Assembly: GCF_900111345.1 (NCBI RefSeq)
Contig: NZ_FOGY01000002.1
Coordinates: 310,001 to 374,000 of the forward strand
Source: Psychrobacillus sp. OK032
GTDB taxonomy: Bacteria; Bacillota; Bacilli; Bacillales_A; Planococcaceae
Length of the DNA: 64,000 bases
Direction: 5' to 3'
A model generated the notes under the pieces. That model did not search any database, was not told the origin of the DNA, and was given only the letters and a program-made list of their open reading frames with translations. The position numbers and the translations under genes were made by a program. Positions 37,286 to 47,174 of this stretch are shown here, piece by piece (the first letter of the stretch is position 1; every line of letters begins with the position of its first letter).

Positions 37286-38094
37286 ATGGATTATTAATAT
37301 ATGAACTAAAAGAAATAGAACGAAATAGAAGTTTTATAGATCGGTTAATAGCAGTTGCAAATAGCCTTGGACTTACTCTAACTGTTATAGATGATCAAAA
37401 TCCTACAATACCAGAAGCTGATTTCATCTTTTTTAGAGCAAGGAATCCAAAACTCGCTAAGAAACTAGAGCAACGTGGAATACCAATGTTTAATCGTGCA
37501 GAAGTTAATGTAATAGCTAACGACAAATTAAAAGCTATTCAACTCATACAGCTTCTAGGAATAGATGCTGTGCCGACTAAGAAAATAAACAGTACTTCTG
37601 ATATTGGAGAATATCCAACCGTGTTAAAAACGGTTGATGGGTATGGCGGTACACAAGTAGAACTCGTTCAAGCAAAAGAAGATGCTGTAGTCTTCCTAGA
37701 AAAACACGAATCCCAAACGATCATTGCACAAACGTATATCGAAACAAATGCGACGGATGTCCGCGTGTTTATGTTAGGCGAAGAAATAGTAGGTGCAGTT
37801 AAACGCATCGGTGCTGAAAATAGCTTTAAATCTAATTTCACACTTGGAGGTACGGTCGAAAAATATATATTAAATAAACAACAAATTGCAGATGTACAAA
37901 AAATTTCCAAAGCGTTGAAAAGTGATTACATCGGAATAGACTTTCTTTTACTCCCAGATGGAAATTGGCTGTTCAATGAAATCGAAGATCCAGTTGGAGC
38001 CAGATCCTATTTCGCAACTACTGGACAAGATATTGCTATACCGATTATGAATTATATAAAGAAAAAATTAATAGAAACAGAGTGCGCCGATTGA
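37282..38094 (+). CDS. RimK-type ATP-grasp ligase, second of pair
   Basis: A 270-residue ATP-grasp protein related in layout to its upstream neighbour. It has a preATP domain, then YPTVLKTVDGYGGTQVELV, IIAQTYIETNATDVRVFMLG and KSNFTLGGTVEKY. The metal site NEIEDPVGARSYFATTGQDI lacks the second Asn of classical RimK but keeps the acid. Translation is coupled to the first (ATGA overlap). The two ligases probably act in one pathway, either as a heteromer or as two successive steps. No peptide substrate gene is visible next to them. Confidence 0.83.
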   Translation: MNGLLIYELKEIERNRSFIDRLIAVANSLGLTLTVIDDQNPTIPEADFIFFRARNPKLAKKLEQRGIPMFNRAEVNVIANDKLKAIQLIQLLGIDAVPTKKINSTSDIGEYPTVLKTVDGYGGTQVELVQAKEDAVVFLEKHESQTIIAQTYIETNATDVRVFMLGEEIVGAVKRIGAENSFKSNFTLGGTVEKYILNKQQIADVQKISKALKSDYIGIDFLLLPDGNWLFNEIEDPVGARSYFATTGQDIAIPIMNYIKKKLIETECAD

Positions 38095-38114
38095 CAATTG
38101 GCTGCACTCTTTTT
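38080..38114 (+). terminator. Terminator after the ATP-grasp pair
   Basis: AGAGTGCGCC pairs with GGCTGCACTCT (one bulge), followed by T6. The stem begins inside the last codons of the second ligase gene. Confidence 0.8.
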
Positions 38115-38154
38115 TAATGGGATTTATTTATAAATAATCAAATTTTCTATTAAA

Positions 38155-38196
38155 AAAAGAGTCAGCGGACACATTTTCACGTCCGCTAACTCTTTT
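38155..38196 (-). terminator. Terminator after valS
   Basis: A long stem: AAAAGAGTCAGCGGAC (38155-38170) with GTCCGCTAACTCTTTT (38181-38196), one mismatch, flanked by A and T runs. It can act on both strands between convergent transcripts. Confidence 0.9.
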
Positions 38197-38200
38197 TTAT

Positions 38201-40843
38201 TTAAAGATTTTTCAGTTCTTCCAAACGTTTTAACACAGTTGCGTGTTTTTCTAAATAATCTTGTTCTTTAGCACGTTCTTCTGCAACAACTGCTTCTGGT
38301 GCCTTAGATACGAAGCGTTCATTCGATAGTTTTCCTTGAACTAGCTTCACTTCTTTTGCCCATTTTTCTAATTCTTTTTCTAAACGAGCTTTTTCTGCAT
38401 CAATATCGATTAATCCTTGAAGCGGAAGATATAAAACTGCTCCAGTTACGACAGCAGACATCGATTGACCAGGTGCTTCTAAATCTTGCCCGATTACAAG
38501 TGGTTCTGGATTACAGAAGCGCTCTAAATATTTTGCGTTTGCTTCTAGTACTGCCAGTGTTTCTGCGTCTTTTGCAGAAATATATAAAGGCACTTTTTTG
38601 CTCATAGGCGTTTGTACTTCTGAGCGGATATTACGTACAGAACGAATGATTTCTGCAAGTAATTTCATGCTAGCTGCTTCTTCTTTATTGGAAAGGGCTT
38701 CATTCACAGTTGGCCAAGCAGCTACTGTAATGGACTCTCCTTCGTGAGGAAGGTTTTGCCATATTTCTTCTGTGATGAATGGCATGAATGGATGTAGAAG
38801 TCTCATTGTATTATCTAAAACATATGCTAATACAGAGCGAGTCATTTTCTTCGCTTCTTCATCGTCCCCATTTAATGGGAGCTTAGACATTTCAATATAC
38901 CAGTCACAGAAATCATCCCAAATGAAGTTATATAACGCACGCCCTACTTCGCCAAACTCATATTTATCAGAAAGTCTTGTTACTTGCTCGATTGTTTCGT
39001 TTAGACGAGTTAAAATCCATGCATCTGCAACTGATTTTTTGCCATCTAGATTGATTTCTTCAAATTTCAAACCGTCCATATTCATCAATGCAAAACGAGA
39101 TGCATTCCAAATTTTATTGGCAAAGTTCCAAACTGCTTCTACTTTTTCTGTAGAATAGCGTAAATCTTGCCCTGGAGATGAACCAGTACTTAAGAAATAT
39201 CGTAGAGAATCGGCACCGTATTGGTCGATAACGTCCATTGGATCTATACCGTTTCCAAGCGATTTAGACATTTTACGTCCATCTTCTGCGCGAACAAGTC
39301 CATGTATTAAAACATCGTCAAATGGACGAGTTCCTGTAAATTCGACTCCTTGGAAAATCATACGAGAAACCCAGAAGAATATAATATCATAACCAGTTAC
39401 AAGTGCATTCGTTGGATAATATTTTTTAAACTCTTCATTTTCAGCATTTGGCCAGCCGAGTGTTGAGAATGGCCATAGTGCAGATGAGAACCAAGTATCT
39501 AGCACGTCTTCGTCTTGATTCCAGTTTTCAGCGTCGGCTGGAGCTTCGTGTCCAACATATACTTCGCCTGTTTCTTTATGGTACCAAGCAGGAATTCGAT
39601 GTCCCCACCATAATTGGCGAGAAATACACCAATCATGAATATTTTCCATCCAATTTAGATATGTTTTTTCAAAGCGATCAGGTACGAAGTTTACTTTTTC
39701 TTCCGCTTGTTGTAACTTAACTGCTTCTTCTGCAAGTGGTTGCATTTTAACGAACCATTGTAAAGATAGATACGGCTCTACAACCGCTCCACTACGCTCT
39801 GAATGTCCAACAGAGTGAAGATGTTCTTCAATTTTGAATAAAACACCTGCATCTTGTAAATCTTTTACGATTTGTTTACGGCAATCAAAACGATCCATCC
39901 CGTCATAAGATGCTGCATTATTATTCATTGTACCGTCTTCATTCATAACTAAAATTCGTTCTAAATTATGACGATTTCCAATCTCAAAGTCATTCGGGTC
40001 ATGTGCAGGTGTAATTTTCACTGCTCCACTACCAAATTCCATATCTACGTAGTCGTCTCCAACGATCGGAATTTCACGGCCAACGATAGGTAGCTTAACT
40101 GTTTTACCAATTAAATGTTTATAGCGTTCATCTTCAGGATGTACTGCTACTGCAGTATCACCAAGCATTGTTTCTGGTCTAGTTGTTGCAACATCAATAA
40201 AACCAGTACCATCCGTTAGGGGGTAGTGCATATGATAGAATGCACCCTGTACATCTTTATGAATTACTTCGATATCGGAAAGAGCTGTTTTTGTTGCAGG
40301 ATCCCAGTTAATAATATATTCACCACGATAGATGAGTCCTTTATTGTAAAGCTTTACGAAAACTTCTTTTACAGCGTTCGATAAGCCTTCGTCTAAAGTG
40401 AAACGCTCACGTGTATAGTCTAGACCAAGACCAAGTTTTGCCCATTGCGCACGGATATGTCCAGCATATTCTTCTTTCCATTTCCATGTTTCTTCGACAA
40501 ATTTTTCACGCCCTAGATCATAGCGAGAAATATTTTCCGAACGTAGCTTTTCTTCCACTTTTGCTTGTGTAGCAATACCTGCATGGTCCATACCAGGTAA
40601 CCAAAGTGCGTCGTATCCCTGCATACGTTTCATACGTGTAAGAATATCTTGTAGAGTAGTATCCCAAGCGTGACCTAAATGTAATTTGCCGGTTACGTTT
40701 GGCGGTGGAATTACGATTGTATAAGGTTTTTTGTCACTTTCCGGGTGTGCTTCGAAGAATTTTCCTTCCAGCCACCATTCATACCGACCTTTTTCAATCG
40801 ACTGTGGATCGTACTTCGTGGGCATCGTTGTTTCGTTTGTCAT
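38201..40843 (-). CDS. valS: Valyl-tRNA synthetase
   Basis: An 880-residue class I synthetase. The HIGH motif is HLGH in [18 protein letters not shown] (about residues 48-65), the KMSKS motif occurs in [12 protein letters not shown], and a large CP1 editing domain lies between ([18 protein letters not shown]). A C-terminal coiled coil ([19 protein letters not shown]) binds tRNA. Length and order are standard. It is controlled by a T-box leader. Confidence 0.99.
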   Translation of the reverse strand: MTNETTMPTKYDPQSIEKGRYEWWLEGKFFEAHPESDKKPYTIVIPPPNVTGKLHLGHAWDTTLQDILTRMKRMQGYDALWLPGMDHAGIATQAKVEEKLRSENISRYDLGREKFVEETWKWKEEYAGHIRAQWAKLGLGLDYTRERFTLDEGLSNAVKEVFVKLYNKGLIYRGEYIINWDPATKTALSDIEVIHKDVQGAFYHMHYPLTDGTGFIDVATTRPETMLGDTAVAVHPEDERYKHLIGKTVKLPIVGREIPIVGDDYVDMEFGSGAVKITPAHDPNDFEIGNRHNLERILVMNEDGTMNNNAASYDGMDRFDCRKQIVKDLQDAGVLFKIEEHLHSVGHSERSGAVVEPYLSLQWFVKMQPLAEEAVKLQQAEEKVNFVPDRFEKTYLNWMENIHDWCISRQLWWGHRIPAWYHKETGEVYVGHEAPADAENWNQDEDVLDTWFSSALWPFSTLGWPNAENEEFKKYYPTNALVTGYDIIFFWVSRMIFQGVEFTGTRPFDDVLIHGLVRAEDGRKMSKSLGNGIDPMDVIDQYGADSLRYFLSTGSSPGQDLRYSTEKVEAVWNFANKIWNASRFALMNMDGLKFEEINLDGKKSVADAWILTRLNETIEQVTRLSDKYEFGEVGRALYNFIWDDFCDWYIEMSKLPLNGDDEEAKKMTRSVLAYVLDNTMRLLHPFMPFITEEIWQNLPHEGESITVAAWPTVNEALSNKEEAASMKLLAEIIRSVRNIRSEVQTPMSKKVPLYISAKDAETLAVLEANAKYLERFCNPEPLVIGQDLEAPGQSMSAVVTGAVLYLPLQGLIDIDAEKARLEKELEKWAKEVKLVQGKLSNERFVSKAPEAVVAEERAKEQDYLEKHATVLKRLEELKNL

Positions 40844-40868
40844 ATTATTGTCCTCCTAAAAAAGAATA

Positions 40869-41123
40869 TAAAAAAACTCCTAACGTCATTAAAGGACGAA
40901 GGAGTTTGTTCGCGGTACCACCTTTATTCGCAGATGCCAAAATGCGCATCACGCTCTCAATTCGATAACGGCTTCAAACCGGCATTTGCTACTATTAGTT
41001 CACAAATGCTGCTCACGGGCTACCTTCAAATGGTGATTAACAGAAACATTTCAGCAAATTGTTTCCTTTCTTTTGATAACCAAGTCATTTTACTCTTCCC
41101 ATTCATTGCATCATTATTTAGTT
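40869..41123 (-). promoter_or_regulatory. T-box riboswitch upstream of valS
   Basis: Read on the minus strand the leader contains AGGTGGTACCGCG (complement of 40911-40923), the T-box sequence that pairs with the NCCA end of uncharged tRNA. Its terminator follows: AAACTCCTTCGTCC to GACGTTAGGAGTTTTTTT (40871-40908). About 250 nt upstream are available for stem I, though I could not fix the specifier codon by eye. Uncharged valyl-tRNA is expected to allow read-through into valS. Confidence 0.88.
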
Positions 41124-41129
41124 GTAAAT

Positions 41130-41159
41130 ATTGTACCTAATCTTATCATATGTCGTCAA
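41130..41159 (-). promoter_or_regulatory. SigA-type promoter of valS
   Basis: On the minus strand TTGACG (41154-41159) and TACAAT (41130-41135) are separated by 18 bp. Initiation a few bases beyond would give a leader of about 270 nt, which fits the T-box. Confidence 0.75.
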
Positions 41160-41185
41160 GTCAAGTCTCGTGAAAGGAGAATATC

Positions 41186-41380
41186 ATGAAAAGAAGAGGT
41201 TATAACCCTTATATGCTACCTGATTGGTTGCGCAGAACACGCTTTTATTGTAAAGGTATTATTATTCCTATTTGTGGTTTTCAAGTAATACGTGTATTAA
41301 TCATCCCAACCACTTGGGACATCATATTACTAGCTTTTTTACTATGCATCTGTTTTCTGTTTTATAGAGACATAATTTGA
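41186..41380 (+). CDS. Small basic membrane protein, unknown
   Basis: A 64-residue protein, MKRRGYNPYMLPDWLRRTRF onward, with a strong ribosome binding site (AAAGGAG, 6 nt from ATG). The N-terminal 22 residues are basic and Trp/Tyr-rich. One or two hydrophobic segments follow (GIIIPICGFQVIRVLIIP; IILLAFLLCICFLFY). It is divergent from the T-box leader. Its last 39 bp overlap, in the antisense direction, the end of the gene at 41342-42004. I do not recognise its function, but the ribosome binding site and codon usage support a real gene. Confidence 0.65.
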   Translation: MKRRGYNPYMLPDWLRRTRFYCKGIIIPICGFQVIRVLIIPTTWDIILLAFLLCICFLFYRDII

Positions 41381-42004
41381 TGGATACGAAACTTTGGAGT
41401 AGCCATCAGCTAAATCCATAATGAATTGAAGTTCAGACTCATCTCTTTTTGTATTTTCGTTTTCTTTCGTTTCTGCTGTATCTTTTTCTTTAACTACTTT
41501 TGTTACTTTTTCTTTAACTTCTTTTGTTTCTTTTTCTTCCAGTACCGGTTTTAATTCTATTTTCTTTTCAATCTCAATTTCAAGCTGTACTTCTTTGTCA
41601 TTGGGACCTTCAAATTCGCAATGAACAGACCATGCAATTTCAATCGCTGCATGCTCTGTTGTCTTTGCATTTACATGTTGAACGTTCAAAGTAGGTGAAC
41701 TGCCTGCCTTTATTTTATCTTTCGCAATCTCTACAGTCATCGGTACGGCATATTCAAAGTATCCTACTTCACCTTGTACATCTAAATCTTCAATTTGTGT
41801 AATTTCACTCGTAGCATGATGTGCATGTTCACCTTCTTCGAACTCAACATGACAGGTAATATGATAGATCCCCACTATTTGGATCGATTCTTCTGTTTCT
41901 TTTTTTTCAAATTGTGGAGTAACTGCCACCGATCTTATTAGTTTTGGTACACCAAAGCTTGCAGGAAAAAGAAACTGCTCTTTTACATCCCAGTTTTTCA
42001 CCAT
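41342..42004 (-). CDS. SpoVID-like short coat assembly protein
   Basis: A 220-residue acidic protein. The N-terminal 130 residues are beta-rich (IQIVGIYHITCHVEFEEG, GEVGYFEYAVPMTVEIAKDK) and resemble the SpoVID N-terminal domain, which organises the spore coat. A Glu/Lys-rich segment (about 145-190) follows, ending LADGYSKVSYPSNYVSIKQK. B. subtilis spoVID sits in the same place, between hemL and valS. Here the C-terminal LysM domain is missing and the length is less than half. The name is therefore tentative. The start has AAGGAGG upstream. Confidence 0.5.
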   Translation of the reverse strand: MVKNWDVKEQFLFPASFGVPKLIRSVAVTPQFEKKETEESIQIVGIYHITCHVEFEEGEHAHHATSEITQIEDLDVQGEVGYFEYAVPMTVEIAKDKIKAGSSPTLNVQHVNAKTTEHAAIEIAWSVHCEFEGPNDKEVQLEIEIEKKIELKPVLEEKETKEVKEKVTKVVKEKDTAETKENENTKRDESELQFIMDLADGYSKVSYPSNYVSIKQKTDA

Positions 42005-42074
42005 TTGTCATCCTCCTTCATATAGGACAACTTATGAAAAATTAGGTAAGAATAGAACAACGTTTCATTTGAAG

Positions 42075-42653
42075 TCATCTTGAATTGTTAGGTTCCCCTA
42101 TTAGCTGCTTCCATTCGGACCAATCCGAAAATCTCGGAATCGTTAAATGCTTGTTATAGGATTGTGTTTTAACAAATACTTTCGTTTCACAGTTAGTTAG
42201 TGTGTTCAATACATCCGGTTTATCATCGAAATAATAATCTAACTGCAACTTTTGAATAATATCGACTTTTTCTTGATCTTTCATTCCACAATAGAATTTT
42301 TCATCTTGAACCGGAAATCCTTGGTCCAGCAGCCATTGTTTTGTTCGCTCCCGGTGTTCAGGTGGACGAGCGGTAATATAGAAAATTTCATGTCCTTCTT
42401 TCGTTAATTGCTGTAACAATTCCACTGCATTAGGATAAGGTGGACAGTTTGTATAATATATTTCTTCCAAAGAGCTGTTCCACATTCGAGAGCCTTCCTC
42501 TGCAGACATACCAAAAGGTTCATGTATTTCAACTTTTTTTATAGCATGAAAAATTTCAAGCGCTATGTTTTGATTTAATTTTTTATTATAAACCTGGAAA
42601 GCGTGCTCACGAAGGTTGATCAATGTATCGTCAATATCAAATCCAAATCTCAT
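42075..42653 (-). CDS. HAD-family phosphatase (NT5C-like)
   Basis: A 192-residue HAD hydrolase. Motif I is FDIDDTLIN (residues 4-12), motif II FYITARP, and motif III/IV DYYFDDKPDVL. It resembles 5'(3')-deoxyribonucleotidases and YqfW-type proteins. It overlaps ribD by 4 bp (ATGA), so it is probably in the same operon. In riboflavin synthesis a HAD phosphatase removes the phosphate from the ribitylamino-uracil phosphate made by RibD; this gene is a candidate, by context only. Confidence 0.85.
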   Translation of the reverse strand: MRFGFDIDDTLINLREHAFQVYNKKLNQNIALEIFHAIKKVEIHEPFGMSAEEGSRMWNSSLEEIYYTNCPPYPNAVELLQQLTKEGHEIFYITARPPEHRERTKQWLLDQGFPVQDEKFYCGMKDQEKVDIIQKLQLDYYFDDKPDVLNTLTNCETKVFVKTQSYNKHLTIPRFSDWSEWKQLIGEPNNSR

Positions 42654-43756
42654 TCTATTATCCCTCTTTTATAAACTGGATAGCCGACGAACTTAAAATC
42701 TTTACCGATTTTTACAATGTCTGTATCCATTAGTTCTACTGCGTCATTCATACTTTCGATACCGGTACCTTCCATAAATGAAGGGGCATCTTTGCCACCA
42801 ATTAATTTTGGGGCAATATAAATGATCGCCTTATCGATTAACTCGTTTTCCATAAATGCAGCATTAATCGTACCTCCACCTTCTATTAGTAAAGAAGAGA
42901 TCGATTTTTCGCCTAAAATGGTTACGACTTCAAGTGGATCTACATGCTTTGGACCTGAAGTATGGAAAATAGAAACCCCAAATTTTTCTAAAGCAATTTT
43001 CTTTTCTTCGTCATAATCGGCACTAGTGAAAATCCACGTATCTGCTAGCTTATCTGTTACCAATTTCGATTCAAGCGGTATTTTTAAGGAAGAATCCAGT
43101 ACAACTCGAAGTGGATTTCGACCATTTGGAATTCGTGTCGTTAACTCAGGATTGTCTGCAATTACTGTGTTAACCCCTACTAATATTGCCATATGTTCAT
43201 TGCGTAAATGGTGCACATCATGTCTTGCCTCTTCTGAAGTAATCCATTTACTATGACCTGTATGAGAAGCAATTTTACCATCTAGCGTAATGCCCGATTT
43301 TAGAGTTACGAATGGTTTGTTTTCCACGATGAATTTATTAAACACTTCGTTCATCTTGCGAGAAGCTTCTTCTTCCACGCCAACGATTACGTCAATACCT
43401 GCATCTTCCAAGATTTTGACTCCTCGTCCCGATACCACGGGATTAGGATCCAGCGTCGCAATAACTACTGTTTGTATTCCCGCGTTTACGATTGCCTCTG
43501 CACATGGGCCAGTACGACCGTGATGAGAACAAGGCTCGAGGGTTACATAGATGGTTGCCCCTTTTGTTTGGTCCCCCGCCATTCGAATCGCATGAATTTC
43601 TGCATGGGGTTCCCCCGCCTTCATATGTGCACCCACACCAACAATACGATTATCATTAACAATCACTGCTCCAACGAGTGGATTCGGATCAGTTTGTCCT
43701 TTCATCGCTTGCGCATTTTGAAGCGCAAGATTCATATAGAATGCATGATTAGTCAT
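42650..43756 (-). CDS. ribD: Riboflavin deaminase/reductase RibD
   Basis: A 368-residue bifunctional enzyme. The N-terminal deaminase domain (1 to about 145) has zinc ligands in HAEIHAI and TLEPCSHHGRTGPCAEAI. The C-terminal reductase (about 147-365) includes FVTLKSGITLDGKIAS and LLIEGGGTINAAFME. It catalyses the second and third steps of riboflavin synthesis. It overlaps the GTP cyclohydrolase II gene by 8 bp. Confidence 0.96.
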   Translation of the reverse strand: MTNHAFYMNLALQNAQAMKGQTDPNPLVGAVIVNDNRIVGVGAHMKAGEPHAEIHAIRMAGDQTKGATIYVTLEPCSHHGRTGPCAEAIVNAGIQTVVIATLDPNPVVSGRGVKILEDAGIDVIVGVEEEASRKMNEVFNKFIVENKPFVTLKSGITLDGKIASHTGHSKWITSEEARHDVHHLRNEHMAILVGVNTVIADNPELTTRIPNGRNPLRVVLDSSLKIPLESKLVTDKLADTWIFTSADYDEEKKIALEKFGVSIFHTSGPKHVDPLEVVTILGEKSISSLLIEGGGTINAAFMENELIDKAIIYIAPKLIGGKDAPSFMEGTGIESMNDAVELMDTDIVKIGKDFKFVGYPVYKRGIIE

Positions 43757-44507
43757 GTAGGAATGTACCTACTTCCTCCAGGTGTCCTGAGCGGCGGATT
43801 TTCGTTTGTAGGTAACGCTCATTATGTTCCGAAACATCGCCCCATAAAGGTGTACGACCAGAAACAACTAACCCAGCGTCTTGCAATGCTGTTAACTTTT
43901 TCGGATTATTCGTGATTAACGTTACTGGTTTAGATCGCAATGCTTTTAGTACTTCTATTGCATCACTATAATTTCGTGAATCATCAACAAAACCTAGTTT
44001 TTCGTTTGCTTCTACTGTATCTGAACCATTTTCTTGAAGGATATAAGCCATCGCTTTACTAAATAAACCAATTCCTCTACCTTCATGATTCGCTAAATAA
44101 AATAAAGCACCTGAACCATTGTCCACAATCATTTGCATCGATTGTTTCAATTGGAAGCCACAATCACATCGTTTGCTTCCGAAAATATCGCCTGTATGAC
44201 AAATAGAATGCATACGGATTAACGCTTCTTCATCCGAATGGAAATCGCCATACACCAGTACACTCGATTGTTGATATTCAGCTAAATTTGAAGAAGATAA
44301 GTTGTCTATGATTTGCCCGATATCCTCTGTTTCTTCCTTGCTATTTAACCAGCAATACCATTTGAAAATAACTGTTTCTCCGTGTAAATTCACAGGTAGG
44401 CGAATCGGACCAACTAAATAGATAGAACCTTCTGCAGCTTTAAGTATTTGTATTTTATCTTTTAGAACATTAATGGCATCATTTGTAACGGTTTGTATAT
44501 TAACCAT
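43749..44507 (-). CDS. ribA: GTP cyclohydrolase II
   Basis: A 252-residue monofunctional enzyme for the first step of riboflavin synthesis. Zinc ligands lie in RMHSICHTGDIFGSKRCDCG (about 118-137), the catalytic region NHEGRGIGL follows, and the C-terminus ends EHNERYLQTKIRRSGHL. There is no 3,4-dihydroxy-2-butanone-4-phosphate synthase domain, unlike B. subtilis RibA. No FMN riboswitch-like sequence is seen in 44508-44660. It heads a three-gene run with ribD and a HAD phosphatase. Confidence 0.9.
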   Translation of the reverse strand: MVNIQTVTNDAINVLKDKIQILKAAEGSIYLVGPIRLPVNLHGETVIFKWYCWLNSKEETEDIGQIIDNLSSSNLAEYQQSSVLVYGDFHSDEEALIRMHSICHTGDIFGSKRCDCGFQLKQSMQMIVDNGSGALFYLANHEGRGIGLFSKAMAYILQENGSDTVEANEKLGFVDDSRNYSDAIEVLKALRSKPVTLITNNPKKLTALQDAGLVVSGRTPLWGDVSEHNERYLQTKIRRSGHLEEVGTFLHD

Positions 44508-44675
44508 ATTAAATTCCTCTTTTCTTATAACTAAATTGCGTTTTCATCTATAGTATTCTTTATAGATTACTTTTCGTAAGCAATTATATTTTAGTAATTG
44601 AATTATGTCAAATAAGGAGAACTAAAAACATTAACGTCAGACGATCCTAAATAACTGTGTTCATTATAGGGAAAA

Positions 44676-44820
44676 TGCGTCGCAGTGGAATACCGCAAGG
44701 GCAGTTGATTTCCGCTCCAGGCGGACGCTTTCCGCGAGCACGGCTTCAATCTCCTCGGGCCAACATTCTGTTGGCCTCCGCTGGAGTAGCCGCCCTTCCG
44801 CGAAATTCAAAGAAGCTCGC
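44676..44820. repeat. GC-rich intergenic repeat, full copy
   Basis: About 145 bp, markedly GC-rich compared with neighbours, containing TTTCCGCTCCAGGCGGACGC and GGCCTCCGCTGGAGTAGCCG, with an internal GGCCAACATTCTGTTGGCC hairpin. Related copies are at 59626-59695 (forward, shortened) and 60118-60320 (reverse, with an insert). It lies between the ribA promoter region and hemL. Nothing else is seen in 44508-44870. A plus-strand open frame across it (44657-44860) is not taken as a gene. Confidence 0.8.
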
Positions 44821-44870
44821 TTATATGTTGGCGTACCATCAACTTCATTATTTCCTCTAAGATAAAAAAA

Positions 44871-44889
44871 GCCTTGTCAGAAACAAGGC
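44871..44889 (-). terminator. Terminator after hemL
   Basis: GCCTTG and CAAGGC form a 6-bp stem with a 7-nt loop, followed by T7 on the minus strand. Confidence 0.85.
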
Positions 44890-44898
44890 CCCTAGTTG

Positions 44899-46191
44899 TT
44901 ATTTTGCTAATTTTTCAAACACTGTATGGAATGCTTGTACTGTTTTTTCGATATGTGCTTCTGTATGTGCACTTGATAAGAACAAGCCTTCATATTGAGA
45001 AGGTGGTAAATAAATTCCTTCTTCTGCCATTAGTCGGAAATATTTAGCGAAAAGTTCTAAATCAGACGTTTTCGCTGTATCAAAATTAATCACGTCTTCG
45101 TTTGTTAAGAAGAAGCCAATCATAGAACCCGCACGATTCACTGTGTGTGGAATATTATATTTTGTTGCGGCTTCACGGAAACCTTTTTCTAGCAAGTCGC
45201 CTAGCTTCACAAAGTATTCATAGGTTTCTTCATTTAAACGAGAAAGCGTTTCATATCCAGCTGTCATTGCAAGTGGGTTCCCTGAAAGTGTTCCAGCTTG
45301 ATAAACAGGTCCACTCGGAGCAATCAGTTCCATAATTTCACGTTTTCCACCAAAAGCACCAACCGGTAGTCCACCACCGATTACTTTTCCTAAACAAGTT
45401 AAATCTGGAGTAATGCCAAAATATCCTTGTGCGCAATTATAACCAACACGGAATCCAGTCATTACTTCATCAAAAATTAATACTGTTCCATTTTGTTCTG
45501 TTAACTCGCGAAGAGTTTCTAAAAAGCCTTCTACTGGTGGAACAACTCCCATATTTCCTGCTACAGGTTCCACAATAACAGCTGCTAAATCATCACCAAA
45601 GTTCTCAAATACATGACGCACACTCTCTAAATCATTATAAGGTACCGCAATCGTGTTTTTTGCGATTGACTCGGGAACACCAGGACTATCTGGCAAACCT
45701 AGCGTAGCAACTCCAGAACCGGCTTTAATAAGCAGGCTATCACCATGACCGTGATAACAACCTTCAAATTTCAATATTTTATTTCTTCCTGTAAATCCTC
45801 GTGCTAATCGAAGTGCACTCATCGTTGCTTCTGTACCAGAAGAAACCATTCGCACCATTTCAATAGACGGAACTCGTTCCATTACGAGTTTGGCCAATTT
45901 GTTCTCGATTAAAGTAGAAGCCCCAAAGCTAGTACCAGTTTCCGCAACGTTTTGGATAGCCTTTACTACATTCGGTTCTGTATGACCTAAAATTAGTGGA
46001 CCCCATGATAATACATAGTCGATATATTCATTGCCATCAATATCTGTTAAAATAGCGCCTTTACCACTTGCCATGAAAATAGGATCCATGTCTACAGATT
46101 TAAATGCACGTACCGGACTATTTACGCCGCCTGGCATTAATTCTTTCGCTTCTGTAAACGCTTGTTTAGATAAGTCATATGATTTCGTCAT
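44899..46191 (-). CDS. hemL: Glutamate-1-semialdehyde 2,1-aminomutase
   Basis: A 430-residue PLP enzyme making 5-aminolevulinate. The PLP lysine is in [16 protein letters not shown] (about residue 270), with [20 protein letters not shown] upstream. The start ATG at 46191 has GGAGGAG upstream and overlaps the hemB stop (TAATG). It is the last gene of hemA-X-C-D-B-L. Confidence 0.98.
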   Translation of the reverse strand: MTKSYDLSKQAFTEAKELMPGGVNSPVRAFKSVDMDPIFMASGKGAILTDIDGNEYIDYVLSWGPLILGHTEPNVVKAIQNVAETGTSFGASTLIENKLAKLVMERVPSIEMVRMVSSGTEATMSALRLARGFTGRNKILKFEGCYHGHGDSLLIKAGSGVATLGLPDSPGVPESIAKNTIAVPYNDLESVRHVFENFGDDLAAVIVEPVAGNMGVVPPVEGFLETLRELTEQNGTVLIFDEVMTGFRVGYNCAQGYFGITPDLTCLGKVIGGGLPVGAFGGKREIMELIAPSGPVYQAGTLSGNPLAMTAGYETLSRLNEETYEYFVKLGDLLEKGFREAATKYNIPHTVNRAGSMIGFFLTNEDVINFDTAKTSDLELFAKYFRLMAEEGIYLPPSQYEGLFLSSAHTEAHIEKTVQAFHTVFEKLAK

Positions 46192-47174
46192 TATTTCTCC
46201 TCCAACCAACGTGCTACATCTTTAGCATGATACGTTAAAATCATATCTGCTCCCGCACGTTTCATTCCTGTTAACGTTTCAAGTACCGTCTCTTTTTCAT
46301 TAATCCAGCCATTAATCGCAGCTGCTTTAACCATCGCATATTCGCCACTCACGTTATAAGCAACGATTGGTGCATCGAAGTTATTCTTCACATCACGAAT
46401 AATGTCTAAGTAGGCAAGTGCCGGCTTCACGATTAGCATATCCGCACCTTCCTCAATATCAGACGACGCTTCACGAATAGCTTCCATACGATTTGAATAA
46501 TCCATTTGATACGTTTTACGGTCTCCGAATTTTGGTGCACCGTCTGCAGCTTCACGAAATGGACCGTAGTACGCGGATGCATATTTCACCGCATAGGACA
46601 TAATTGGCACATCCGCAAATCCAGCACTATCTAAACCGTGACGAATTGCAGTAACGAAGCCGTCCATCATGTTCGAAGGTGCAATAATATCTGCACCAGC
46701 TTCAGCTTGGCTAATTGCCGTTTTTGCTAATAGGTCCAGAGAAGGATCATTTAAAATTCGCTCCTCTGCATCTACTACACCACAATGCCCATGATCCGTA
46801 AATTCACAAAGACATGTGTCTGCAATGATTACTATTTGAGGATGGCGTTCTTTTATAAGACGAATTGCTTTTTGAACAATACCGTGATCGTGATACGCTT
46901 GCGTTCCAACAGCATCTTTTTCCGCCGGAATACCGAATAATATAACGGAAGGAATACCTAATGAAGCAACTTCATCTACTTCTTCTTCTAAACGATCTAA
47001 CGAAAATTGAAAAACACCAGGCATTGAAGCTACTGGATTTTTGATATTTTCCCCATCGATAACGAATATTGGGTAGATTAAATCTTCTTTATGTAAATAC
47101 GTTTCTTTAACCATTGATCTTAAACCAGCTGTTTTTCTTAAACGACGGTGACGTTGAAATACTAATTCTGTCAT
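46191..47174 (-). CDS. hemB: Delta-aminolevulinic acid dehydratase
   Basis: A 327-residue enzyme that joins two 5-aminolevulinates into porphobilinogen. The zinc-type cysteine motif [14 protein letters not shown] is present, as are Schiff-base lysine regions ([24 protein letters not shown]). The start ATG at 47174 overlaps the hemD stop (ATGA); the upstream in-frame ATG adds only six residues and lies inside hemD. Confidence 0.98.
   Translation of the reverse strand: MTELVFQRHRRLRKTAGLRSMVKETYLHKEDLIYPIFVIDGENIKNPVASMPGVFQFSLDRLEEEVDEVASLGIPSVILFGIPAEKDAVGTQAYHDHGIVQKAIRLIKERHPQIVIIADTCLCEFTDHGHCGVVDAEERILNDPSLDLLAKTAISQAEAGADIIAPSNMMDGFVTAIRHGLDSAGFADVPIMSYAVKYASAYYGPFREAADGAPKFGDRKTYQMDYSNRMEAIREASSDIEEGADMLIVKPALAYLDIIRDVKNNFDAPIVAYNVSGEYAMVKAAAINGWINEKETVLETLTGMKRAGADMILTYHAKDVARWLEEK

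Noticed and set aside
44508-44660. Possible FMN riboswitch upstream of the GTP cyclohydrolase II gene
   Set aside because: None of the conserved RFN sequence blocks is present; the region is AT-rich and simple.
44657-44860. 67-codon plus-strand frame
   Set aside because: It covers the GC-rich repeat and has no recognisable protein or ribosome binding site.
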